From Pseudomonas entomophila (GTDB lineage: Bacteria > Pseudomonadota > Gammaproteobacteria > Pseudomonadales > Pseudomonadaceae): a DNA stretch of 64,000 bases. Below are positions 17,242 through 25,266 of the stretch, in pieces. The translations under genes were made by a program, and so were the position numbers. The DNA lies in the NCBI RefSeq assembly GCF_018417595.1, contig NZ_CP070982.1, forward strand, positions 2,567,501-2,631,500. The letters run 5' to 3'. The notes beneath the pieces are model-generated. The model did not search any database. It worked only from the letters and a program-made list of their open reading frames with translations, and was not told the DNA's origin. Position 1 is the first letter of the stretch, and each line of letters starts with the position of its first letter.

Positions 17242-18201
17242 ATGTTTCTGCTGGTCACTAATCGCCGCGACATCACGATGGACTTCGTCGTCGCAGAGCT
17301 CCAACGGCGAGGCTTGCCTTATTTCAGGCTTAACACTGAACTGCTCCCTCTGTCCCGAAGCACGTTGGGCGTGAGTGCCATGGATGATTGGGCAATTGAG
17401 CTGGAGGGGAAACGAATTACGGGGCGTGACATTACCGCTGCATATTTTCGCAGGCCTGGCGCGCCACAAGCACCTGAGGCAGTCATGGATACGGGTGAGC
17501 GTGCCTACATTGAAGCGGAATGGAGTAGTTTCCTGAAGAGTCTCTATTTCCGATTGGAGGGTTGCTGGTTCAGTGACCCTACTCAGATTTTTCTGGCTGA
17601 AGATAAACCGCGACAGCTCCTAGTTGCGCGGCATCTCGGTTTCAATATTCCTGATACCGCCATCACTAACGAGTTGAAGCCGGCCGAGTTACTGACAGCA
17701 GAGGGAAGGGCAATTGGGAAGCCTCTGCGGCAAGCGGTATTGCCGGGCGTGCTGGAGAAGGTGATGTTCACCTCACGACTGCAGCCATTGACCGAAGCAG
17801 ATGCGCCTGCCCTTGGCCTTGCCCCGTTGATCATTCAGGCTGAAGTGCCAAAAAAATATGATGTTCGTGTCACTGTCGTTGGTGCTCAGGTGTTCGCCAC
17901 CGCCATCTGGTCTCAGGATAACGAAGAAACCGAAGTTGACTGGCGACGGGGTAGCCGCCCGGACTTACGACACGAGGCCATTAGTTTGCCCGATCAAGTG
18001 GCTGCTCAATGTCGAGAGTTGGTAAACCGTTTGAACCTGCGGTATGGCGCTATTGATCTGGTATGCGACACAGATGAAAAGCTGTGGTTTTTGGAGATCA
18101 ATCCAAACGGTCAATGGGCGTGGATCGAAAATCAAACCGGATACCCAATTGCTGCGGCAATCGTTGATGAGCTGGAGATGATCCGAAATGGCCCGCTTTA
18201 A
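17242..18201 (+). CDS. MvdC/MvdD-like ATP-grasp peptide ligase
   Basis: 319 aa from the ATG at 17242, preceded by TTGAGG; a TTG at 17227 overlapping the precursor stop is less likely. Order: N-terminal pre-ATP-grasp domain (MFLLVTNRRDITMDFVVAEL, then a PYFRLNTE strand), a conserved FLAEDKPRQLLVARHLGFNI segment (118-136), an ATP-binding Lys candidate at K160 (AIGKPL), the AEVPKKYDVRVTVVG strand pair (200-214), D272 (AIDLV), and the metal-binding FLEINPNGQW with E285 and N287. This is the layout of graspetide macrocyclases. It should consume ATP to form acyl-phosphates on precursor Glu/Asp and join them to Thr or Lys. Only one ligase is present, so a single enzyme would act on all repeats. Its stop overlaps the next gene by 14 bp. 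Confidence 0.85.
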   Translation: MFLLVTNRRDITMDFVVAELQRRGLPYFRLNTELLPLSRSTLGVSAMDDWAIELEGKRITGRDITAAYFRRPGAPQAPEAVMDTGERAYIEAEWSSFLKSLYFRLEGCWFSDPTQIFLAEDKPRQLLVARHLGFNIPDTAITNELKPAELLTAEGRAIGKPLRQAVLPGVLEKVMFTSRLQPLTEADAPALGLAPLIIQAEVPKKYDVRVTVVGAQVFATAIWSQDNEETEVDWRRGSRPDLRHEAISLPDQVAAQCRELVNRLNLRYGAIDLVCDTDEKLWFLEINPNGQWAWIENQTGYPIAAAIVDELEMIRNGPL

Positions 18202-18862
18202 TAGGCAGTTGCTTTGGCCGACACTGGCTTCACCTACGCCTGAACAGGTTGTGGCAAATGACCAAATGCGCGCCGGGTGGAAAGCATCCGTCAACGACGG
18301 CAATTGGGATCTGCAGAGCGAAATAGCGTTGGAAGAGGCGCGCCGGATGTACGACGCCGAACAGGAGCGTCGTAAAGGTGCTGACACGAAAGCAGGGGTC
18401 TATCTTGCGGCAGTAACCGCACTCATCCCAGTGTTGGTGTCGTTATTGCCGACCCTTTGGAGCGACAAGACCAGTAAAGCCCTTGGCGCCCTGTCGCTAG
18501 TAGTGTTTGCGCTTGCAGTGGCGTATGTCCTTCGAGCGGGGTACAGCGCGTTCTGCGTACTGCGCGTGAGCAATGCCCACACGGTGGGGGCCGGCGACAT
18601 TTCGCGTTGCTGGAGTACGCAACAACCCGCCGCGAGCTTGGCCAAGTCTATCGCTATCAAAGTCATCGAAAACTACCCAGGCAACAACGCCAAGGTTAGC
18701 CATATCAAGCTGGCGCATGCCTACCTCCTGCGAGCGTTTTTCATTTTCACCGTGCTGCTGGCTGTACAGGCGCTGTGGCCTTGCGCGACATGGGTAATAG
18801 AAGAGGTTTCCAAGCTGATGGCACCTGATGTGAGACAACCCCTAGTGATGTGTTTTTCCTGA
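18188..18862 (+). CDS. Membrane protein of the graspetide-like cluster
   Basis: 224 aa, overlapping the ligase gene by 14 bp, so translation is coupled. Residues 1-60 are cytoplasmic and charged; hydrophobic segments lie near 70-91 (VYLAAVTALIPVLVSLLPTL), 99-118 and 178-200. The first helix is preceded by EEARRMYDAEQERRKGADTK, an amphipathic charged helix. This layout recalls small helical membrane effectors of bacterial conflict systems such as SLATT and Pycsar-TM proteins; that is a resemblance, not an identification. It is not an ABC exporter, MFS pump, peptidase or acetyltransferase, the usual graspetide partners. Possible roles: immunity protein, membrane effector regulated by the modified peptide, or exporter. 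Confidence 0.65.
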   Translation: MARFNRQLLWPTLASPTPEQVVANDQMRAGWKASVNDGNWDLQSEIALEEARRMYDAEQERRKGADTKAGVYLAAVTALIPVLVSLLPTLWSDKTSKALGALSLVVFALAVAYVLRAGYSAFCVLRVSNAHTVGAGDISRCWSTQQPAASLAKSIAIKVIENYPGNNAKVSHIKLAHAYLLRAFFIFTVLLAVQALWPCATWVIEEVSKLMAPDVRQPLVMCFS

Positions 18863-18964
18863 GCAAGCACCACAAACGAGCAGACCTGGCTCGATGTCAC
18901 TGTGATAGTGCAGATGGAGCGGCTCAAATCCGGCTATTCAACAATTTATGAAGAAGGGATGCTC

Positions 18965-20866
18965 ATGTATTTACGTACGCTGGATGTTCAGGGCTTCAAA
19001 TGCTTTGGGGAGCCGTTCTCGATCGAACTCCATGACGGCCTGAACGTTCTGGTCGGCGAAAACGGGGCCGGCAAGACTGGCGTCGTCAGCGCGATACGAC
19101 AGCTCTTCAATGACTCCGAGTCGGGCAAACGGGTTATCAGTGAGCGTGATTTCTACAGGGGATTTGGCAAGGATGATGTCGCGGCTGAGGAGATCAAAAT
19201 TCAGGCGACCTTCTCCGGTCTGGACAAAAACGACGTCATTGCGTTTGACACCTGGTGCGGCAACCAGCCCGAGGCAACACTCACGTTCACGGCCCTAAAC
19301 CAGGAGTCTCGTGGTCGGTTCAAACACCATACTTACGGTGGCCACGAGTACACCAAAGCGTTTGAAACCGAGAAATTGGACTATGTCCACTGCGTTTACC
19401 TCCCACCGTTACGTGACGCTGAAGTCAAGCTGCGAGAAGGGCGCCAGTCTCGCTTGGCGCGCCTGCTCAAAGCACTCTGCCGCAAGGACATAGACGCTGC
19501 TAGAAAAGCCCGCGTTCCGCATCCGCTTGAGCAGCATGTCGGAGACTTCAATCGCGAGCTGTCAGAGAGCGACAAGTTCGCGATCAAAGCAGCTAACCAG
19601 CGAATTGGTGAAAGTCTAAAAGCTGCCCTGGGCGCTCACCTGTCTCAGGGCACAATGATCCAGTTCTCGGAGGTGAGCTTCTCCCGAATCGTGGAAGGGC
19701 TGAGGCTCCTTTACTTCCCGGATCTGAGCAAAGCTGACGCCGCTCAATTTCGGGCGCTGGAAGAGAACAGTCTGGGCTACAACAACCTTCTGTACATCGC
19801 CTCCATTCTGGCAGAGCTGACCTACGAAGCAGATGAAGGGCAGGGCGAGAAAACGTACCTACGCCTGCTGTTGATCGAGGAGCCGGAGGCGCACCTTCAT
19901 CCCCAGCTTCAGCTCCGGCTCCTTCGGCACCTCAAGAAGGCCGCTGAGGCTCGCGGAATGCAGGTGATCATAACCACCCACTCGACTGTGATCACCTCTG
20001 CGGTATCTGTAGATCACGTTATCCACCTGTCCAACCTGAGCCGCCCCAAGGCAGTGCCCCTCAGGAAATGCGGCCTGCCCGAGCAAAGCCGACACTTTGT
20101 GGACAGATGGCTTGATGCTACGAAGTCCAACCTGCTCTTCGCCAAAGGCACGATACTAGTCGAGGGCATAGCGGAGGCCATGGTCTTGCCAGCGCTCGCC
20201 AAGATCGTACTGCAGCCCTTCGGCGACGGGCGAAATTCCCTGGACGACTACGGTGTGTCGGTCATCAATCTGGGCGGAATCTATTTCAACCACTTCATGC
20301 AGCTGTTCTGCAACGTCAAAGCCGAGCATCAAGGTGAAAACATCCCTGTCAGGTGCTCAGGATTGACCGACAACGATCCTCCAAAGTCAGTGATTGAGGA
20401 CAATAGAGCGGGTGGTCAAAAGAACGTTCCATTTCTGCCCCATGCAGACAACTGCATCGTCGGCAACAACCCGGCGCTGGCTTTGCAGAAGCACATAGGC
20501 CTGTCAGAGTTTGGACGGTTGTTTGCGGGGAAGTACAAAACCTTCGAGTACGACATTGCAATGGAAGGCGACAACCTCAAGACAATGCTGATCGTCGCTG
20601 CTGGCCTCTGGCAGGCCCAAGATGGGCCGGTGGTCAAAGGTCTAAAAGCAGACGCGGAACTCGATTTTGCTGCTATGACCTCCGCCCAGCGGGCGCCTTA
20701 CGCCGCCGCATTACTGGATCGTATTGACTCTGATGACATTGGCAAGGGCATCTACGCTCAAACCTTCGCCGACGTACTAGAGGCTAATGGAGCCGGCTTT
20801 GTGGTACCGGTGTACATCCGCCAGGCCATCCTCTGGGCTTGCGGTCTGGAAGAGGGTGCGGCCTGA
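18965..20866 (+). CDS. OLD-family ATP-dependent endonuclease, GajA-like
   Basis: 633 aa from the ATG at 18965 (AGAAGGG six bases before); GTG 18902 and ATG 18959 are in-frame alternatives. An ABC-type ATPase comes first, with Walker A GENGAGKT at residues 31-38 after the typical LRTLDVQGFKCFGEPFSIEL start, and Walker B/D-loop LLIEEPEAHLHPQLQLRLLR near residue 305. A TOPRIM nuclease domain follows: LVEGIAEAMVLPALAKI carries the metal-binding Glu near residue 400 and GLTDNDPPKS the Asp-x-Asp pair. The stop overlaps the start of a UvrD-type helicase gene (TGATG). That pairing defines class 2 OLD proteins and the Gabija antiphage system (GajA nicks DNA and is held back by nucleotides). It is somewhat longer than the Bacillus GajA. 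Confidence 0.82.
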   Translation: MYLRTLDVQGFKCFGEPFSIELHDGLNVLVGENGAGKTGVVSAIRQLFNDSESGKRVISERDFYRGFGKDDVAAEEIKIQATFSGLDKNDVIAFDTWCGNQPEATLTFTALNQESRGRFKHHTYGGHEYTKAFETEKLDYVHCVYLPPLRDAEVKLREGRQSRLARLLKALCRKDIDAARKARVPHPLEQHVGDFNRELSESDKFAIKAANQRIGESLKAALGAHLSQGTMIQFSEVSFSRIVEGLRLLYFPDLSKADAAQFRALEENSLGYNNLLYIASILAELTYEADEGQGEKTYLRLLLIEEPEAHLHPQLQLRLLRHLKKAAEARGMQVIITTHSTVITSAVSVDHVIHLSNLSRPKAVPLRKCGLPEQSRHFVDRWLDATKSNLLFAKGTILVEGIAEAMVLPALAKIVLQPFGDGRNSLDDYGVSVINLGGIYFNHFMQLFCNVKAEHQGENIPVRCSGLTDNDPPKSVIEDNRAGGQKNVPFLPHADNCIVGNNPALALQKHIGLSEFGRLFAGKYKTFEYDIAMEGDNLKTMLIVAAGLWQAQDGPVVKGLKADAELDFAAMTSAQRAPYAAALLDRIDSDDIGKGIYAQTFADVLEANGAGFVVPVYIRQAILWACGLEEGAA

Positions 20867-22659
20867 TGGCGGCAGAAGATAAGGCAGCCCAAGTGGGTGC
20901 AGCCGACATCGAATTCACCGACCGGCAGCAGAGATACATTGATGCACCGTTGGATCGGCATGTGTACCTGAGAGCCTGCCCTGGTAGCGGCAAAACTGAG
21001 GTCGTGGCCGCCAAGGTATGCAAGATTATCCAGGAGTGGAACCATCACCCTTCCGGAATCGCTTTGCTCACCTTTCTCAATAGTGCTACCGAAGAGCTCC
21101 AGAGCAGAGTTTATAAGTACCTGCGCGAGCCATTGGGCTTGCCGCACTACATCTCCACCTTCGATAGTTTCGTGCTAACACACCTGCTTTCGAGTATCGC
21201 CAGCGAGATCACGGGCTTTCAAGGCCGGGATGGCGACTTCCGTATTCGGATCATCGACAAGTCCGCTGATATCTACCACACGCGCATCAAGATCTGTGGA
21301 CGCACCGTATCAGCCTGTCGATACAACTACGATAAAGGATCCAAACGCTACGTCTTTTCGACCAACGACCGGAAGTGGGATAACGAAGCCAACCTCGCCC
21401 AACAGGACGAGGCCGACCAGAAGGCACTGTTGGCGACCAAAAAACGGCTTTGGGCCGCTGGCTTTGCAACCTACGGTGACATTGATATTCTCGCTTTGGT
21501 CGGGATGCAAGAAGAAAAATTCAAAGATTACTTCTCGCGTATTGCACGCCGATTCCCGTTGATCATCGTTGATGAGTGCCAAGACTTGTCGGCAGAGCAG
21601 CTTTTGATCGTCAAAAGACTGAGCCTACTAGGCGTGAAATTCCATTTTGTAGGTGACCTTAATCAGTCAATTTATGGTTTCAGGAAATCGAATCCTGCAA
21701 ACGTGCGTCGGCGCATGGAGGAGCTTGGCTTTGAGGAGTACGTCCTCAACGAGAATTGGCGAAGTGGTCAAGCCATTGTAGATGTGTGTTCCAACATTCT
21801 TCAATCCGACCGTGTGGTGGGAAATCCTCGAATCGCTTCAGTAAAGCCAAGGGTCGTCGAGTATCAGAACTGCCCGTCGGAGGTGCTTCCAGCCATTCGA
21901 GAAATGAGCCTGATACATGACAAGGTGGTGGTCGTCGCGCGCGGACATACAACACTTCAGCGCTTACGTACTGGTAGAGCTTTCGAGGGCATCGAGCTGC
22001 TGGCGCTGGCCTGCATAAACCTCAAAGCAGGCAGGTTGACAGACATAGCGCAATGCCTGGAAACATTCGGTAAGTGGCTGGCGGCCCGGCTAGAACTGCA
22101 GGTGACGAAAGCAGGCCCTTACTGCCCTATGGATATTGAGTCAAAACTGACGTGGCGTATATTCCTTCACGACGGTCTCCAATTCTTGGTGGAACACGGC
22201 GTCGGAGATGGTAATCAGACTTGGTCGGACTGGGCCCGGGCAGCAAAAATTGCGCTTGGAAAGCTGCCAGATCAAACATTCGTACCTGTAGAGGTGCGTG
22301 AGCATTTAGAAGGCCTGAAAGGCCTTAATTTGCGAGCCCGTTCTGGGCAGGGGAAGATGCTGATCTCCGAAAGGTTGGTCGGGGTACCCGATGTGGTCGC
22401 CCAACGTGACTGCCTGCGTTTCGAGACGATTCACGGGGTCAAGGGTGAAACACACGACGTGACCGTGGTTGTATCGTCACAGAAACCGGGCGTGCATCAG
22501 TCGCACTGGAAGGACTGGCTGCGTGACCGGACTTCCGAAGCTGCGAGATTTGCCTATGTGGCGAGCTCGCGGCCGAAGCATGTGCTGATTTGGGCAGTGA
22601 AAAAATTGAAGGCTGAAGATCGGCTGGTGCTTGAGGGCCTGGGATTCGAGCTCCCGTAG
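20866..22659 (+). CDS. UvrD/Rep-type superfamily 1 helicase, GajB-like
   Basis: 597 aa. The Q motif is near residues 18-22 (FTDRQQRYI), Walker A is ACPGSGKTE near 37-45, motif II is LIIVDECQDLS near 235, motif III FHFVGDLNQSIYGFRKS near 262, and the last helicase motif FAYVASSRPKHVLIW near 565. RecA-like fold 1 and fold 2 are both present, with short 1B/2B inserts. The ATG at 20866 overlaps the nuclease stop. With the OLD gene it makes a complete two-gene Gabija-like module; GajB is thought to sense DNA ends and deplete nucleotides, which activates GajA. A generic repair helicase is less likely given the coupling. Confidence 0.82.
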   Translation: MAAEDKAAQVGAADIEFTDRQQRYIDAPLDRHVYLRACPGSGKTEVVAAKVCKIIQEWNHHPSGIALLTFLNSATEELQSRVYKYLREPLGLPHYISTFDSFVLTHLLSSIASEITGFQGRDGDFRIRIIDKSADIYHTRIKICGRTVSACRYNYDKGSKRYVFSTNDRKWDNEANLAQQDEADQKALLATKKRLWAAGFATYGDIDILALVGMQEEKFKDYFSRIARRFPLIIVDECQDLSAEQLLIVKRLSLLGVKFHFVGDLNQSIYGFRKSNPANVRRRMEELGFEEYVLNENWRSGQAIVDVCSNILQSDRVVGNPRIASVKPRVVEYQNCPSEVLPAIREMSLIHDKVVVVARGHTTLQRLRTGRAFEGIELLALACINLKAGRLTDIAQCLETFGKWLAARLELQVTKAGPYCPMDIESKLTWRIFLHDGLQFLVEHGVGDGNQTWSDWARAAKIALGKLPDQTFVPVEVREHLEGLKGLNLRARSGQGKMLISERLVGVPDVVAQRDCLRFETIHGVKGETHDVTVVVSSQKPGVHQSHWKDWLRDRTSEAARFAYVASSRPKHVLIWAVKKLKAEDRLVLEGLGFELP

Positions 22660-22676
22660 ATGATTAAGGCAGGAGC

Positions 22677-22859
22677 GACCTAAGCGTTAATCGCGATGGG
22701 GAGGCGTTCCACAGGGTCAAGACACCGCAAGGTGGCTGGATTCCGCGCCCCGTTACAGCGTTTGGTGGCAAAGCTCCTGTCGCCATGATCACAACCAGGC
22801 TGGGAACGGACACGGTCATCGAGTTTATCAGGCGCTTGGGGCATGGGTTTGTGGCCTGA
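22677..22859 (+). pseudogene. Remnant of a Xre/MbcA/ParS-type antitoxin C-terminal domain
   Basis: One forward frame reads TPQGGWIPRPVTAFGGKAPV, then AMITTRLGTDTVIEFIRRLG, then HGFVA before TGA. The order 'W-x-P...GG.aPv..i.T..Gt..V...i.rL.HG' fits the toxin-binding domain (DUF2384) of type II antitoxins paired with RES toxins. There is no helix-turn-helix upstream and no toxin downstream, so only the tail of an old toxin-antitoxin module remains. Confidence 0.4.
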
Positions 22860-23562
22860 ATGACCGCAGATAGAGTCGATCTGCTGATGAGCTGCAACAG
22901 CAAAGGTAAGCGTTGATGAGGGTAGGGGCATCGCCCCTAGTTTCGTAGCCACCTCCAAGCCTCATAATTGCCCAAATAGGAGGAGCCATGAGTCGTCAAT
23001 GCCCGGTGCGCATCAGAGAGTTAAGGCATTACTTGAAGGAAGCACACCCCTGAAGCGCTCATGAGATCATAAGGATCAGGCTCAGCTGACTACCTTAGAG
23101 GTGGTCAGTTGAATCTCATTAAACGTAGCATCCTTCCTTGCCGACCGAAGCAATCGCGGATCGCGTGCGTCAGGCCCGTTTAGCATGCGTGTCGCTGTCA
23201 CTCGTGCAATGAAGACGGCGACTATTTTGATGCCGACTGGGCGAAATCGCTGCCCGTTGATTTGAACGCAAGAGGACTCATCAGTTGGAGATGCCGCCAG
23301 GGATCATCGCGTCATTACTGATGTGCGACTGATCGGACGTTGCGGCCCGCTAAGCTAGAGTGAAAAACAAAAGGCTCAGTAGCAACGACCCCGCCTTCTT
23401 TGTCTGGCGGACAATGTGGAACGGGTTTCAGGTGAGTGCAAAACAGCGCTGGTTGATCAAGGTTGGACCTATAGCTCGCTGATGATACTCCGATTCATCG
23501 GTTTCGGAATAAAGCGCGAGTTCGATCCTGCCCAATGTCCTGCGCGCGCTCTTTTCATGTAT
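22860..23562. other. Intergenic region, about 700 bp, no convincing gene
   Basis: Short frames only. A 21-codon frame at 22988 (MSRQCPVRIRELRHYLKEAHP) follows a strong AGGAGGAG and could be a leader or tiny gene, but nothing else supports it. The forward frame at 23416-23604 has no ribosome site. The region looks like worn island sequence. Confidence 0.4.
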
Positions 23563-23883
23563 TCACCAGAGGCCTCGAAACTGATTGATATCTGCTGTTT
23601 GTGAATAACGATACTCCTCAGGTGAAAAGCGTCCCTGTGGACCAAACAGTAAATCGGCCGTTAGATTTTCGAGATAGGTGATCGCCGCCGGTTGCGCATA
23701 TCGCATAAAGTACTCGCGCTGTTCCGCAGATAGACAAGCTCGGTGTTTCAGACATGTTCTCACCATTTCCGCCAGTACATAGCCGCGTATGTCGTATCGC
23801 TCATCCATGGCGCAAAGGATGGTTCGATAGCATAAGTGATAGTTCGGTTTCTGGCCGGTCTGTAGGTAGGCGTCGTTACTCAT
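23563..23883 (-). CDS. Hypothetical protein, 106 aa
   Basis: Soluble, Tyr/Arg-rich: it begins MSNDAYLQTGQKPNYHLCYR and includes CLSAEQREYFMRYAQPAAIT. Its ATG overlaps the stop of the upstream gene at 23880-24281 (ATGA), so the two form a translationally coupled operon. There is no signal peptide or membrane segment. I do not recognise a family. A two-gene coupled pair of about 133 and 106 aa is the size of many toxin-antitoxin or effector-immunity modules, but no catalytic motif can be named. Confidence 0.55.
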   Translation of the reverse strand: MSNDAYLQTGQKPNYHLCYRTILCAMDERYDIRGYVLAEMVRTCLKHRACLSAEQREYFMRYAQPAAITYLENLTADLLFGPQGRFSPEEYRYSQTADINQFRGLW

Positions 23884-24281
23884 CCTTGGCTCCCGGCCTG
23901 CCAGGAGGCCAGAAATTGCAGCACCTGCTCAGCTTGGCCCTGACTGACCAGTTGTTCCGCAGTTCGCCCTTCGAAAGTTAACAATTGATCTTGGCGGAAC
24001 CAGCCAATGGCTTGCTCGACAGTAACTCCGGTCTCAGTCACCGTCAGAACCACCCGTAGGACATCTGTTATGAAGCGTAGCGCTGCTTCGGAGTCAGGCA
24101 TGGTTGCACCATCTGACTGGCTTTGGCGATAAGTAGTGAGGTAAACGTCAAACTCAGCTGGGTTGAGGCCAAAGACCCTGGCGTAACGCTCCCCTGGAGA
24201 GGTTGTCCCTTTCGTGTTGCATAGGTAATCAGCCAGTTCTGCAGCCGACAGCGCGGTTAACTGAAATGCCTCTTGGTTCAT
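23880..24281 (-). CDS. Hypothetical protein, 133 aa, DUF2384-like C-terminus
   Basis: I chose the ATG at 24281 (MNQEAFQLTALSAAELADYL) because it has a GGGGAA just upstream; an in-frame start at 24329 lacks one. The C-terminus (TVEQAIGWFRQDQLLTFEGR, then TAEQLVSQGQAEQVLQFLAS) resembles the MbcA/ParS/Xre antitoxin toxin-binding domain: helix, short turn with a conserved G, helix. No helix-turn-helix is obvious in the N-terminal half. First gene of a coupled two-gene operon. Confidence 0.55.
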   Translation of the reverse strand: MNQEAFQLTALSAAELADYLCNTKGTTSPGERYARVFGLNPAEFDVYLTTYRQSQSDGATMPDSEAALRFITDVLRVVLTVTETGVTVEQAIGWFRQDQLLTFEGRTAEQLVSQGQAEQVLQFLASWQAGSQG

Positions 24282-24657
24282 GACTTGTTCCCCTCGCGAC
24301 CTTTCGTTAACAGCATGCCCCCAAATCAACAGTAAGCAAAGCCATAGCTTTGTGGTTTTTATGGTCGACGTGGCAAGGGCGGTCGTTCAGCGGAATCGTA
24401 TGTACGTCACGGATGTGGAGCTTTCAAGCAACGGTTTGGAATCCCCCAATGACACAGTAGACACAGAAAGGGCCAGGTTGAACGACTAAGGCCGCGTGAT
24501 GGCGGTGGGCGGCCTGGAACTAATGTTTAGGGAATGTGCGGCAGGGTCGATTTGGGGGATTGACTTACCGCTTTTTGGTCTTTTCAGTTCTGATCACTGC
24601 CACTGGTCGACGAAGGGGGCTGGCCAGTGTCTCGCAAAAAGAGTACAAATGTACTCC
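24282..24657. other. Divergent spacer between the two-gene operon and lexA2
   Basis: 376 bp. It marks the right end of the low-GC island and holds the promoter of lexA2 with its LexA2-type box at 24641-24656. A weak TTGACT (24560-24565) could be a -35 element. No gene is visible. Confidence 0.5.
24641..24656. promoter_or_regulatory. LexA2-type operator
   Basis: GAGTAC-AAAT-GTACTC is a perfect 6-bp inverted repeat with a 4-bp spacer. It fits the GTAC-N4-GTGC/GTAC type reported for the second LexA of P. putida, not the E. coli CTG-N10-CAG box. It lies immediately before and across the first in-frame ATG of lexA2. Confidence 0.75.
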
Positions 24658-25266
24658 ATGGACAATCTGACCCCCAAACGCCGCGCCATCCTTGATTTCA
24701 TCCGCGAGCGCATCACCGACCAGGCCCAGCCTCCCTCGCTGGCCGACATCGCCGAGCGCTTCGGTTTCGCTTCGCGCAGCGTGGCGCGCAAGCACATCAC
24801 CGCCCTGTGCCAGGCCGGCTATATCGATGTCACGCCCAACCAGGCACGGGGCATCCGCCTGGCCGAACCGCTGCGCCGGCCTGAAATCCTCGAACTGCCA
24901 GTGCTCGGCCAAGTGGCCGCCGGTGCCCCCATCGGCCCCGACCTTGACATCCACGAGCAACTGCTGCTCGACCCCAGCCTGTTCCGACGCACGCCCGACT
25001 ACCTGCTCAAGGTGCGCGGCGACTCGATGGTCGACGACGGCATCTTCGACGGCGACCTGGTCGGCATCCGCCAGCAGGGCGATGCCCGTGACGGGCAGAT
25101 CGTGGTCGCCCGGCTCGACGGCGAGGTCACCATCAAGCGCCTGCAGCGCACCCGCGAGGGCTACCGCCTGTTGCCGCGCAACCCGCACTACCAGCCCATC
25201 GACGTGGGCCCCGAACGCGACTTCTTCATCGAAGGCGTGTTCTGCGGCCTGCTGAGGCGCGACTGA
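24658..25266 (+). CDS. lexA2: LexA2 repressor
   Basis: 202 aa from ATG 24658; the ATG at 24649 lies inside the operator, so I take the later one. A winged helix (SLADIAERFGFASRSVARKH) is followed by the S24-type autoprotease: the cleavage pair is A88-G89 in VAAGAP, the nucleophile is S123 in RGDSMVDDG and the general base is K160 in EVTIKRL. When RecA filaments form on damaged DNA, LexA cuts itself and releases the operon. In P. putida this second LexA controls itself and the imuA-imuB-dnaE2 genes that follow; its stop overlaps the imuA start (TGATG). Confidence 0.95.
   Translation: MDNLTPKRRAILDFIRERITDQAQPPSLADIAERFGFASRSVARKHITALCQAGYIDVTPNQARGIRLAEPLRRPEILELPVLGQVAAGAPIGPDLDIHEQLLLDPSLFRRTPDYLLKVRGDSMVDDGIFDGDLVGIRQQGDARDGQIVVARLDGEVTIKRLQRTREGYRLLPRNPHYQPIDVGPERDFFIEGVFCGLLRRD

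Noticed and set aside
22988..23053. 21-codon gene with a strong AGGAGGAG
   Set aside because: Too short, no conservation information and no partner gene; recorded only as a possibility.
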